Assembly (NCBI RefSeq): GCF_000284375.1
Contig: NC_017249.1
Coordinates: 3,450,001-3,514,000, forward strand
Direction: 5' to 3'
Source of the DNA: Bradyrhizobium japonicum USDA 6
Lineage (GTDB): Bacteria; Pseudomonadota; Alphaproteobacteria; Rhizobiales; Xanthobacteraceae
DNA length: 64,000 nt
This document shows positions 8,833 through 17,887 of the stretch, one piece after another. The notes below the pieces were generated by a model. It was not told where the DNA came from and did not search any database. It saw nothing but the letters and a program-made list of their open reading frames with translations. The first letter of the stretch is position 1; each line of letters opens with the position of its first letter. A program made the position numbers and the translations under genes.

Positions 8833-10632
8833 ATGATGTCGAGGTGGATCACGATGCGGATGCCCAGAGGACTTGATTGCGGGATCACGCGGCTATGCGC
8901 CACCATCGGGCTCGCTGCGCTGATCGGGCTGATAACCCCGCACGCGCATGCGGCAGGAGGACTTTCGATCAGCAATCCGGACGGGGCGGCGGTGCGCGCG
9001 CTGGTGATCGGGATCGATGATTATCAGCACGTGCGGAAATTGAAGGGCGCGGTCGCTGACGCCACTGACATCGTGACCAGCTTGAAAAGCATGGGGGTTG
9101 GCGACGTCGTCGTACTGACGAACGCCCAGGCTGACAGGGCAAGCGTCCTGCGCGAGATCAGTGCGCTGGTGGAGCGAACCAAGAACAACGACCTCATCTT
9201 TCTGTCGATCGCCGGTCATGGCACCCAGGAACCGGAGCGCGTCAAGGGCTCCGAGCCCGACGGAATGGAAAACGTGTTCCTGCTGCCAGGCTTTGAAACT
9301 ACGCCAACCGGGTCGGTCGAACGTGTTCTAGGCAGTGAGTTCAACCATTTCATCCGGCAGTTCGAGCTGCGCGGGGCGAGGGTGATCTTCGTGGCTGATA
9401 CCTGCCACGGCGGCGGTATGGTGCGCGATATCGATCCGCGTGCCGCTGAGATGAGCTTCCGGCAGGTCCCGCGCTACACGTTGCTGGTCGACGAACTGAA
9501 GCCGGTGTCGGACAGCAACGATCCGAAGTCAGAACTCGATCTTGACCACACGGCGTTTCTGGCTGCGGTGGACCGCTACACCAAGGCGCCGGAAGTCCGC
9601 ATCCCTGGCATCGATGGCCTGCGCGGGGCTCTCAGCTATGCGGTCGCGCGGGCGGTGGAGGGGAGCGCGGACATCAATCACGATGGGAAGGTGACGCTCA
9701 AGGAGCTCTTCAGCAATGTTCGACAGGTGGTCTATCAGCTCTCGGACCAGCGCCAGAACATCGTGACCATATCATCGCCGCCTCAGACGCCGGATACCGA
9801 CGTCGCCTTCGAATTGACGCGCGGTGTCGTGCTGATTCAGGGGCCGGCCGCGAGAGCGGCCTCTGGGTCGGCCGGATCCGGGGCCATCGAGGGACAGGCG
9901 CCCGTGCCGCCGGCTGTCACGGCCAAGGCATCAACCATTCCGACCCTTGCCGCGGCGGCGACCAAGGAACTTCCGGCCGGCGACGCGCCGGGGCCTCTCC
10001 GCCTCGCTGCACCAATCCGGCTGGCGGCGCTCGACGGCAAGACGAGCTATTTTGTAAGCGTGAAGCCAAAGGATATTCCCGTGCAGGCGGTTCAACCGAC
10101 GGACAATCCCGACCTGATCTGGGATCCCGTGTCGCACGATGTGATCGCGTGGGGCGACGTGGTCGCCTACGGGATCGACGTTGCAAACCTGCCGACGGTA
10201 GTTGACCGGACAGCGGCAATTCGTGAACTGAAACGCATTGCGACCCGGTCACCGCAGATCATGCGTATCTGGCCGGACGATCGCCAACAGCGTGCTGGCC
10301 AGACTGTCGAAGTTGATCTGTCTGATGTGGGGTCAAGAGCGGTGCTGCTGTTCAATGTGTCTGGCGATGGCACCATCCAATTGTTGTATCCGGTGGGTTC
10401 TGATGCGGCGCTGGCCCGATCTGCGAGTTTGCGCCTACCGCTCAGGGTCGGCGAGCCGTTCGGTGCGGAACAGATCGTTGCGGTGACCTCGCAGCAACGC
10501 ATGGTCGATCTTGAGACAGCCCTAATGCAGTTCAACCGGCGTCGCGCCTCGGGGCAAGTGATCAAGAGTCTCGAGCGTTACTTGCCCGCAGACGCGCGAA
10601 TCGCCTCGATCAGCTTCTTCAGTGCTCCCTGA
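8833..10632 (+). CDS. Exported caspase-family (peptidase C14) protein with DUF4384-like C-terminal domain
   Basis: A 599-residue protein with an N-terminal signal segment ending near THPHAHAAGG (about residue 42). Residues 55-320 form a caspase-like p20 fold with the catalytic pair His129 (SIAGHGTQE) and Cys191 (ADTCHGGG). A DITSLK helix and an HDGKVTLKEL segment match bacterial metacaspase/orthocaspase-like enzymes. After an Ala/Pro-rich linker (~340-390) the C-terminal region has the DUF4384 signature (LLFNVSGDGTIQLLYPVG near 510). Such proteins are exported and their substrates are unknown. The next gene encodes a free-standing DUF4384 protein 17 bases downstream, so the two are probably one operon and may interact. 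Confidence 0.78.
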   Translation: MMSRWITMRMPRGLDCGITRLCATIGLAALIGLITPHAHAAGGLSISNPDGAAVRALVIGIDDYQHVRKLKGAVADATDIVTSLKSMGVGDVVVLTNAQADRASVLREISALVERTKNNDLIFLSIAGHGTQEPERVKGSEPDGMENVFLLPGFETTPTGSVERVLGSEFNHFIRQFELRGARVIFVADTCHGGGMVRDIDPRAAEMSFRQVPRYTLLVDELKPVSDSNDPKSELDLDHTAFLAAVDRYTKAPEVRIPGIDGLRGALSYAVARAVEGSADINHDGKVTLKELFSNVRQVVYQLSDQRQNIVTISSPPQTPDTDVAFELTRGVVLIQGPAARAASGSAGSGAIEGQAPVPPAVTAKASTIPTLAAAATKELPAGDAPGPLRLAAPIRLAALDGKTSYFVSVKPKDIPVQAVQPTDNPDLIWDPVSHDVIAWGDVVAYGIDVANLPTVVDRTAAIRELKRIATRSPQIMRIWPDDRQQRAGQTVEVDLSDVGSRAVLLFNVSGDGTIQLLYPVGSDAALARSASLRLPLRVGEPFGAEQIVAVTSQQRMVDLETALMQFNRRRASGQVIKSLERYLPADARIASISFFSAP

Positions 10633-10649
10633 CTCTTAGGGAGCAGGCC

Positions 10650-11297
10650 ATGCCGTCATCGCAGCCGATCCGCCAGGCGCGACCATGGCTCGCATTCCTG
10701 CTGCTACTGGCGGGTAGCGGAGCTGCCCCCGCAGCACCATTGCCGACGGCGTCGTTGCATGTCGGCACGACGTACGCACGTTGGCTTTGGCCCGTACAAG
10801 CGGTGCGCGGGCAGACCAATACCGCGAGTGTGTCGCTTCAGATCCGGCCGAGCGAGACCGTCAATGTCGGCGGCAAGGTCTCGTTCGGCGTCACCGCCAG
10901 GAAGACCGGATATCTCATTTTGGTCGATGTCGACGCGGAAGGGCGGATGTCCCAGATCTTTCCGACCCCCGAGCTATTGGCGCAGTCGAACGAACGCGAC
11001 ATCAATCTCGTCAAGCCGGGTGTCGAATTTGTTGTTCCTGCCCCGGCGGCGCGACAGCGTGGTTTTGAATATATCGTCGCACCGCCGACGGGGTCCGCAG
11101 TGATGATCGCCATCCTGAGCGAGCGACGCGTGCAATTGCTCGATTTGCCGGACATGCCCCGCAAGCTGGAAGGTCAGGCCGACGCGTTGAGCTATCTATC
11201 GGCCTGGACCAGCGAGCTACGCGTGCCGGACAGCAGCAGCGGAAAGCTGGTGACGAACAATTGGTCGTTCGACGTCAAATCTTATTCCATCAAGTGA
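10650..11297 (+). CDS. Exported DUF4384 domain protein
   Basis: A 215-residue protein with a signal peptide (WLAFLLLLAGSGAAPAAP) and, in the mature part, a single DUF4384 domain: VGGKVSFGVTARKTGYLILVD, then a Gly-Arg-Met-Ser-Gln-Ile-Phe-Pro segment that matches the family's G-x-ixx-lyPn motif. DUF4384 domains are common C-terminal to caspase or kinase domains in bacteria and are thought to be sensory or protein-binding, without a proven activity. An AGGGAG ribosome-binding site precedes ATG 10650. It follows the caspase-family gene with a 17-base gap on the same strand. Confidence 0.75.
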   Translation: MPSSQPIRQARPWLAFLLLLAGSGAAPAAPLPTASLHVGTTYARWLWPVQAVRGQTNTASVSLQIRPSETVNVGGKVSFGVTARKTGYLILVDVDAEGRMSQIFPTPELLAQSNERDINLVKPGVEFVVPAPAARQRGFEYIVAPPTGSAVMIAILSERRVQLLDLPDMPRKLEGQADALSYLSAWTSELRVPDSSSGKLVTNNWSFDVKSYSIK

Positions 11298-11314
11298 GTC
11301 CCGTGAAGCTTGGG

Positions 11315-12301
11315 TTATAGCTTGCTCAGTCGGCTGAAGAAGCCGCCCCGGGCGATCATGTAATGAATGTCCTTTGGAAAGGGAAAAGCGCTGCGAACGT
11401 TGGAAATTGCGTGCTGGAGGAATTCCCCGCGCTGCGGCGCTGGCTTATGCCGCGGCTGATCCGCGACCTGCGGTATCATGAAGCGATCCACGAAAGCCGG
11501 GTCAAGATCGTTGACCCTGACCATCTGGCCAAATGCCGGGAACAGGTCGTAATGACCCAAGCTTACGCTGAGATTCTTGAGGGCAGGGCGCTGAGGCTGA
11601 GTTTGATTGCCATCGGTCGTCGCCAGCCCACGCCCGATCAGGTCCAGCTTCACCGATTGCGGCAGAGTTGATGGACCATACACGATCTCGAGCGCCCGGC
11701 CGCTCTGTCCGGACAGCCATTGGTACCAGAAGGTCGCATCGTCGGGCCGCGCATTGGCACCGTAGAGGCAGTCAAATCCCCAACAGGCCGTCAGCTTGCC
11801 CTGATACTTTCCAAGGCTCCCGACGAGATTGCGCATGCCGTTACCGCCGCCGGAGTGGCATGCGATGATGAGCTTGCCGATCTGGAGCTGAGGAATGGAC
11901 GTCGAAGAGAGACCCAGGAACCTGGCAAGAGCTCCAAGGATCTCCTCGAGATAGCGTTCGCCCCAGTTCGCGGTTGCCAGGTCAGACACGCTGTAGTTTC
12001 CGGCAAAGGTGTCGCCAACGGCATATTCGTAGCCCAGGAACGGCGCGATAAGCACTACGTCCTTGCCGGAATCCCGGACCTGTTCGCGCAGCCGCGCTGG
12101 ATCGCTGTGGAAGAGGAATTCATGGTTTTTGACATAGAAGCCGTGAAGCCAGATCACGACGTCGAACTTGGCGGCAGATGTTGGGTGCTTTGGCGGAAGA
12201 TAAACCGCCGTCGGCTTCATGCCGGGGGCCTGCCGCTTCGTGAAGAGCGTCACCCCGGGAAAGGCGTTGGCGTCCTTTTGCTCAAGCTCACACGCAACCA
12301 C
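11315..12301 (-). CDS. Alpha/beta-hydrolase-fold protein of unknown substrate
   Basis: A protein of up to 328 residues. The core is an alpha/beta hydrolase: an oxyanion region VIWLHGFY near 49-56, the nucleophile elbow ACHSGGGNG with Ser150, an acidic candidate around Asp177, and His250 in SLGHYDLFP. The Cys before His-Ser and three Gly after Ser depart slightly from the usual G-x-S-x-G elbow. The start is uncertain: GTG 12301 is the only start codon after an in-frame TAA at about 12354, and a Met at residue 28 is an alternative. No signal peptide is seen from these starts. It lies downstream of the caspase-like gene at 12444 on the same strand and is convergent with the DUF4384 gene. A lipase/esterase role is possible but unproven. 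Confidence 0.6.
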   Translation of the reverse strand: MVACELEQKDANAFPGVTLFTKRQAPGMKPTAVYLPPKHPTSAAKFDVVIWLHGFYVKNHEFLFHSDPARLREQVRDSGKDVVLIAPFLGYEYAVGDTFAGNYSVSDLATANWGERYLEEILGALARFLGLSSTSIPQLQIGKLIIACHSGGGNGMRNLVGSLGKYQGKLTACWGFDCLYGANARPDDATFWYQWLSGQSGRALEIVYGPSTLPQSVKLDLIGRGLATTDGNQTQPQRPALKNLSVSLGHYDLFPAFGQMVRVNDLDPAFVDRFMIPQVADQPRHKPAPQRGEFLQHAISNVRSAFPFPKDIHYMIARGGFFSRLSKL

Positions 12302-12443
12302 GCAGGTCGCTCCGCTTCGGCCAATCCAGGCACGGACCTGGCTGACCTGGTATTAAGCTCTGCTGCCCGTCACACACCTTCTCGGCACCAAAATCTGCGC
12401 GGCCTCCTGGCCTTCCATGACGCCGCGGCAGCCTTGCGCGTTG

Positions 12444-14333
12444 CTAGCGGCAGGACTCGACATTACCCACGTTGCCCCCGGGGCCGCCGCCGCCACGGTA
12501 TTCGAGGTGGCAGCCGCTTCTAACCTGACGGCACAGAGATTGATCACAAACGATCTGACCACTGCCGCCGCCGCTGTTCTTCGCAGTTGCTTGTCGCCGC
12601 GGAACGTCGGCTGTTGGCTCCGGTCTCTCGCGGGCCGAACGATCTGCACGTGACGGACGTTCGTCCGTGTTGCGCTTTGCAACCGGTTTCTTCCCGCGTC
12701 GTTTCTCGCATTCATTGTCGTCGTTGAGGAACGAACCCTCGGCACAGGTGATCCTGCTGCACTGGTCACCGTCAGCCTTGTAGCCATGATCACAGATCAG
12801 GGGACAGACCCGGGACGGCTTGAGCTTGATTGCGTCAAGCGCGTCGAGACTTGCGAGCTTGGCGTCGAATTTGGTTCCCGCGTGCTGGTTGAAGAGAGCC
12901 AACGAGCGCTGTGAGGTCGCATTCCATTGGCCATTGACGGCGCCGGTGAAGCAGCCGACGCGGCTCAATTCGCCTTGCAAGGACTTGGCGATATCTACGG
13001 GCTTGGCGATATCGGCCTTTGTGACATCGGTCCGGCGCGGCTCGTCGCTCAGCGCGGCAAGCTTGGGCGTCTTGCTGTCCTCAGCGGGCGCAGCAGCCGC
13101 AGGGTTATCCGCGACGGTACTCTCAACAGCCGGCTTATTCCCGGAGAGTGCAGCGACGATCGTAGATTCGGATGAAATACGTTTCCGTTCCGCCTCGGCG
13201 GCCTGCTCCTGCGCCGCTTGCTTCGTCTTCTCGGCCGCAATCCGGGCCTCTTCCGCAGCCTTCAGATCCGCGGCCGCCTTCTCCTGGTCTGCACGCTGGG
13301 CGCCCTGGGACATCAGGCGAGCTTGCTGCTGCTCGGCCTGCTGCGCTTTCGCCGTGGCCGCGACGCGTGCGTCCTCGGCGTCGAGCTGGTTGAGCTGCAG
13401 CTTGGCCAGATTTGAGTAGTATCCGTCCGGATGTTGGGTCAGGAACGCGTTCAGAGCAGGCTTGTTGCGGAGCTGCAAGGCCAATTCGTAATCACGACGA
13501 ATTTCCGACTGGGCGTTGGCTGCCTGTATCGGCTCCTCGGCCTTGGTAGCCGGAACAAGCGCAACGTCTTCGCCGCCGAGCGAGCCGTAGACATAGGGCT
13601 CCTGTCGGTTGCCGGTGGCTTGCAAGACATCGTCGCGGACGAAGCCGAAAGCCCTTCGCAAGTCGAGCCCCGGCTTTGCGATGTACTTCACGAGGGCCGT
13701 TGCGTACGGACTATTCTGGCTGTTGCCATCGAGTGCGGTCAGTCCCGCTTTCGCGGCAAACGCGATCAGCGTGTTGGAGACGGTGGGCTCGACCCTGGCC
13801 AGTCCGCGGCTGATCGATCGCGAGGCAACTGTACGCTTCATCGAGTCGGCAAACGGATTGTTGCGGCACGCGTCGACGATCACCACGCGTAGTTGCCTCG
13901 CCGGCTCAATCGCCAGCAGGACGCGGTCGAGCGAGAATGCTTCGTCATAGATGTCGGTGTCACGTTCGAGTCTGGCGTCGGTCGGGATCAGATAGTTTGT
14001 CCCGTCGATCTCGATACCGTGGCCAGCGTAGTACACCAGGGCTATGTCGGCATTGCGGGCCTGATCGGCGAATTCTCTCAAGGCCCGCCGCATATCAGTC
14101 GCGGCGAGGTTAAGCCTTGAGTCAACCACATCGAAACCCGCTCCCTTCAAGGTCGCGGTGATAGCCGCAGCGTCGTTGGCCGGGTTTGGGAGCAGAGGGG
14201 CGTTTTGATAGTTGGCATTGCCGACCACCAAAGCTACGCGTTTTGTCGCCCAGGCTGGCTGAGAGGCCAGGAACAGCGAAGCGGCGAGAAGAAGCAAAAC
14301 TCGAAGGTGCCTGTACACTCTCATGGCGAACAC
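12444..14333 (-). CDS. Exported caspase-family protein with coiled coil and Cys-rich C-terminus
   Basis: A 629-residue protein with a signal peptide ending at PAWA (about residue 29). The caspase domain spans ~30-250 with His105 (YYAGHGIE) and Cys156 (VDACRNNPF), the complete catalytic pair. A long Ala/Gln/Glu/Lys-rich coiled coil follows (~330-400), then a helical domain resembling a peptidoglycan-binding-type repeat (ELSRVGCFTGAVNGQW), then a Cys-rich segment with CPLIC, DQCSRITCAEG and NDNECEKR spacing and a basic tail. It is a close paralogue of the gene at 15689: the catalytic residues have identical numbering and the domain order is the same. ATG 14324 is an alternative start. This caspase group usually acts outside the cytoplasm, and its substrate is unknown. 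Confidence 0.8.
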   Translation of the reverse strand: MFAMRVYRHLRVLLLLAASLFLASQPAWATKRVALVVGNANYQNAPLLPNPANDAAAITATLKGAGFDVVDSRLNLAATDMRRALREFADQARNADIALVYYAGHGIEIDGTNYLIPTDARLERDTDIYDEAFSLDRVLLAIEPARQLRVVIVDACRNNPFADSMKRTVASRSISRGLARVEPTVSNTLIAFAAKAGLTALDGNSQNSPYATALVKYIAKPGLDLRRAFGFVRDDVLQATGNRQEPYVYGSLGGEDVALVPATKAEEPIQAANAQSEIRRDYELALQLRNKPALNAFLTQHPDGYYSNLAKLQLNQLDAEDARVAATAKAQQAEQQQARLMSQGAQRADQEKAAADLKAAEEARIAAEKTKQAAQEQAAEAERKRISSESTIVAALSGNKPAVESTVADNPAAAAPAEDSKTPKLAALSDEPRRTDVTKADIAKPVDIAKSLQGELSRVGCFTGAVNGQWNATSQRSLALFNQHAGTKFDAKLASLDALDAIKLKPSRVCPLICDHGYKADGDQCSRITCAEGSFLNDDNECEKRRGKKPVAKRNTDERPSRADRSARERPEPTADVPRRQATAKNSGGGSGQIVCDQSLCRQVRSGCHLEYRGGGGPGGNVGNVESCR

Positions 14334-14706
14334 TCAACCTATGCCCGTAGAATGGTGACGTCGCGAAGATCGCCGCGTGAGAAACAATTCCTGAATTCGT
14401 ACGCTACTGGCGGCTGCCCATCTGCATACAGTACCAATCTCGAGCCCGATCCATTCCTATCTGTTGTTGCGAAATGCGGACGCGTTCAAAAGGCATGGAA
14501 GATATTGCGCCGGGCGTTGTGCGCCGATTCATCTGGATGGTAGGCGCCCGCCAGTGCTTTGCTGAGGGCGCGATCGCAATATAAAACATTGATATAAAAC
14601 AGCTATTTTCTTTGGGGCTGCTCGTGGCAGCGCAGCACAAGGCCTCTGGCGTGGTTCAAACTTGAGTTCCGCTGAGCCGCACATCGAGGAGACGTGAAGC
14701 CCGGTG
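14334..14706. other. Intergenic region without recognised genes
   Basis: 373 bases between the start of the caspase-like gene on the minus strand and the end of the methyltransferase-like gene on the same strand. Only low-quality open frames with no domain signal and no ribosome-binding site are present. The part next to 14333 presumably holds the caspase gene promoter. No clear repeat, RNA gene or terminator was seen. Confidence 0.5.
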
Positions 14707-15477
14707 TCAGGCGCGCGGATCAATCGTCCTGGTCGAGAGCTCCCGCCCGGCCTGATGAACTCGCCGCCCGAGTCCCGCGGGGATCAGACTTGCAGGGATT
14801 AGAAAAGGCGTTGCAGCGGCATAGACGTCATATTCAGGGAAGGCCAGTCTTAGAATCCGCTCTTCGTTGATCATTCGTCGGTACTGAATCATCGCAACCA
14901 CGATGGCGATGAGCACGGCAAGTGGTGAAAGGACCTGAAGTGTGACACCGGCTAACGCAATCCCCTCACATAGGTAGAGGGGATGCCGGACGACTCGATA
15001 AGGCCCCTCCGTCACAAGGCGCCTCGCCTCCGGTAGAATGCTGAAGGATTTGCCCAACCAGCGGAGTACCACGATAGAAAGCGAGATCCCCACCAGGATC
15101 AACGTCGTGGACAGAGCCGACCAGATCGGGCCGAGCTCTGCCTTCGGGAGAAAGGCGAGTGCGACGGTCGGAAATGCGCCCAGCAAGGCCGAGACCCGCA
15201 TCTCAACACCCTTCGACTTCATCGTCGGGACCAGCCGGGTCATGGTTGTCAGTGCAACGAGTCCGAGGAACAGGACGTTGGCAATACTGGCTGCGATCAT
15301 CAGCAAGTTGTCCACGCTGCCCAACGGAAGGCGATGGATGCTGGCGGCGCCAATGAGAGCAGATCCGCCATAGACGATCACGATGGCCACCCTGGAGGTC
15401 CAGTCCAGCCAGGGATTGACGCCGCCGGCGATCCGGTTCCTGGCTGTCCCCTCCTGGCCGACCTTGGCGTCAGTCAC
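14707..15477 (-). CDS. Isoprenylcysteine carboxyl methyltransferase (ICMT)-like membrane protein
   Basis: A 256-residue polytopic membrane protein with about five hydrophobic helices. The C-terminal half carries the ICMT/PEMT signature: VTEGPYRVVRHPLYLCE near 160-176, then a helix, then NEERILRLAFPEYDVYAAATPFLIP, whose conserved Glu and Tyr belong to the S-adenosylmethionine-binding region. Bacterial members methylate unknown small or lipid substrates; protein prenylation is not expected here. The gene sits alone between two paralogous caspase-like genes, with a 212-base gap to the divergent one at 15689. No functional link is demonstrated. Confidence 0.72.
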   Translation of the reverse strand: MTDAKVGQEGTARNRIAGGVNPWLDWTSRVAIVIVYGGSALIGAASIHRLPLGSVDNLLMIAASIANVLFLGLVALTTMTRLVPTMKSKGVEMRVSALLGAFPTVALAFLPKAELGPIWSALSTTLILVGISLSIVVLRWLGKSFSILPEARRLVTEGPYRVVRHPLYLCEGIALAGVTLQVLSPLAVLIAIVVAMIQYRRMINEERILRLAFPEYDVYAAATPFLIPASLIPAGLGRRVHQAGRELSTRTIDPRA

Positions 15478-15688
15478 AGCAGTGATCTCGCTCGCTCAAA
15501 ATCTGCCTCACTAAACGCCAGGCCCCTGGAGAGGTCAATTGGCTGGCCACATCTCCGAGCGCGGCCACACCAGCCAGTCCCATGCGGTTCCACATTCCGC
15601 GGACCTTCCGGATCTTCGAGTGGTCATTGAACCGAACCTGTCGTGGCGACACGAATGATAAAGCGCATAATTAAACAGTAGTACTGCC

Positions 15689-17470
15689 ATGGGTTTGCAC
15701 GGATTCGTGAATTTGCGCCGAATCTTGTTCCTTCTTCCTGTGCTGCTGCTCTTCTTCTGTCAGCCGGCGTGGGCGGGGATTCGCGTCGCACTTGTCATTG
15801 GCAATTCTGCCTACAAAAACGCGGCGCCACTTTCGAATCCCGTCAATGACGCTGCGATTGTCGAGGCGACACTCAAGAACGCAGGTTTTGACGTTGTGCA
15901 AACTCGCCGGGATCTTCAGGCGATCGAGATGCGGCGAACGCTGCGCGATTTTGCCGATCAGGCTCGCGACGCAGATGTGGCCGTTATCTACTACGCCGGT
16001 CATGGTATGGAGATCGAAGGTACGAACTATCTGATCCCGGTCGACGCCACCCTCGAGCGCGATACGGATGTGTACGATGAGGCGTTTTCGCTCGATCGCG
16101 TCATGCTGGCCATCGAACCGGCAAGGCAGCTGCGACTTGTGATCCTCGACGCTTGCCGCAACAATCCTTTCTCCGAAAAGATGAAACGGACGGTCGGCTC
16201 GCGGTCCATCAGCCGGGGACTTGCCCGAATTGAGCCAGCGACGGCGAATACTCTGGTTGCCTTCGCCGCCAAGGCTGGCTCGACAGCGTCGGACGGCAAC
16301 AGCAAGAACAGTCCTTACGCTTCCGCATTGGTCAAATATATCGGGACTCCGGGACTGGATTTGCGCAGAGTGTTCGGCTTCGTTCGCGACGACGTCATGA
16401 AAGCGACGGGCAATCGGCAGGAGCCCTATGTTTACGGCACGCTTGGCGGCGACGACGTGCCGCTGGTGCCCGCCAAGGAAACAGCCAAGGAGCCAACCAG
16501 GGAACCAGCCGGAGAGCCAGCCAAGGAGGCCGCGAAGGAAGCTGCCCCATCGACTACGCTGCGATCCGAAATACGGCGCGACTACGAGCTCGCGCTGCAG
16601 GTTGGCAACAAGGACGCACTGAACTTCTTCATCGTCCAGTATCCGGATGGTTACTACGCGAATCTCGCAAAGCTTCAGCTCGCCAAAATCGATGCGGAGG
16701 AGAAGCGTGTTGTTGCGGCCGAAAAGGCGCGTCAGGCCGAGCAGGAGCAGGCGCGGCTCGTCAACGAGGGCGCACAACAGATGCAACTTGCCAAGGCTGC
16801 GTCGGATCTGAAGGCAGCGCAGGAAGCTCGGGCCGCCGCCGAGGCCGCCAAGGAAACCGCACAGCATCAGGCTGCTCAAGCCGAACAAAGGCGTGTCGCG
16901 GCTGAAACGGCAGCTGCCGCGAAGAACGCTGCACCATCAGCAACAGGGCAGCCGCAAGAGGCGAAGGCAAACACGGACACAAAAGTGGCAGCGCTCCCCA
17001 ATCCACAGGCTCCCGTGCCGCCACCTTCGCCAGCCGAGCTGGCAAAATCGGTGCAAACCGAATTGCGCCGGGTCGGCTGCCTGACGGGATCGGCCAGTGG
17101 GGAGTGGGATGCGGCGTCGCGGCGCTCGCTTGAGCTGTTCAATCAAAGCGCCGGCACCAAGTTCGATACCAAGGCCGCGAGCGCCGATGCGCTCGATGCG
17201 ATCAAGCTCAAGCCGGCGCGGGTTTGCCCCTTGATTTGCGGATCCGGCCTCAAGCGTGATGGCGATCACTGTGTCAAGATTACCTGCGCTGCGGGTTACT
17301 TTCTGAATGGCGACGATGAATGCGAGAAGCGCAAGGTCCGTCAGGCCCCGTCCGCAAGACTTGAACGAAGGGAGAGGGAGGCTGCTCCTGCAAGACCCGC
17401 AAGACCCGAGGCCAGCGCAAGCAACAAGCCGGAAGGCGGCGGAATGCCATTCATGTTCTTCCTGCCCTGA
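15689..17470 (+). CDS. Exported caspase-family protein, paralogue of the 12444-14333 gene
   Basis: A 593-residue protein built like its neighbour: signal peptide to PAWAG (about residue 30), caspase domain with His105 (YYAGHGME) and Cys156 (LDACRNNPF), a charged linker containing degenerate KEPT/REPAGEPAKE repeats (~265-290), an Ala/Gln/Glu-rich coiled coil (~340-400), the ELRRVGCLTGSASGEWD helical domain, and a Cys-rich tail with CPLICGSG and NGDDECEKR. The last residues are hydrophobic (MPFMFFLP), unlike the paralogue. The two genes point away from each other across the methyltransferase-like gene, so they look like a duplicated and inverted pair. The catalytic residues are intact. Confidence 0.8.
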   Translation: MGLHGFVNLRRILFLLPVLLLFFCQPAWAGIRVALVIGNSAYKNAAPLSNPVNDAAIVEATLKNAGFDVVQTRRDLQAIEMRRTLRDFADQARDADVAVIYYAGHGMEIEGTNYLIPVDATLERDTDVYDEAFSLDRVMLAIEPARQLRLVILDACRNNPFSEKMKRTVGSRSISRGLARIEPATANTLVAFAAKAGSTASDGNSKNSPYASALVKYIGTPGLDLRRVFGFVRDDVMKATGNRQEPYVYGTLGGDDVPLVPAKETAKEPTREPAGEPAKEAAKEAAPSTTLRSEIRRDYELALQVGNKDALNFFIVQYPDGYYANLAKLQLAKIDAEEKRVVAAEKARQAEQEQARLVNEGAQQMQLAKAASDLKAAQEARAAAEAAKETAQHQAAQAEQRRVAAETAAAAKNAAPSATGQPQEAKANTDTKVAALPNPQAPVPPPSPAELAKSVQTELRRVGCLTGSASGEWDAASRRSLELFNQSAGTKFDTKAASADALDAIKLKPARVCPLICGSGLKRDGDHCVKITCAAGYFLNGDDECEKRKVRQAPSARLERREREAAPARPARPEASASNKPEGGGMPFMFFLP

Positions 17471-17887
17471 AGATTTCAGCCGATACAGTGTAGGGCCGTG
17501 TTCAAGCATGCCGTTCGAGTCTGCATCGGCCATTCTGAGCGTAAGCCCGGCTCTAGACTTTCCTTGCGCAGACTTCCGGGTCTTCGCGACACATTTTCCA
17601 GCTGGTTTGGCCGACCCGTGCACGAAGCCAACATGCTCGTCTGACCCGATTCACGTTCAGTCGACGAGGCGGGCGAAACGTGGCTCGTTAGTCGCCGTTA
17701 AGGGGCAAACCGCTCACGCGATTGCTGCCGCGAAAGCGCATAGGAACGCGAAGTGCGCATATGTGGTTGCCCTCTGCGCGGCAGCTGTTGCCGTAGCTGA
17801 GGACCGTACAGTGTCTTTCCGGTTGTGACCATCGTCGAAAGACGGCGCAGCGAGATACGATCGCAATTTCGAAATTCGGAGGAGCTG
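17471..17887. other. Intergenic region without recognised genes
   Basis: 417 bases downstream of the caspase-like gene. Overlapping open frames exist on both strands but encode Arg/Ala/Cys-rich low-quality sequence typical of shadow frames. No RNA gene, repeat or strong terminator was seen. The end of the stretch carries the ribosome-binding site GGAGG for the next gene. Confidence 0.5.
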
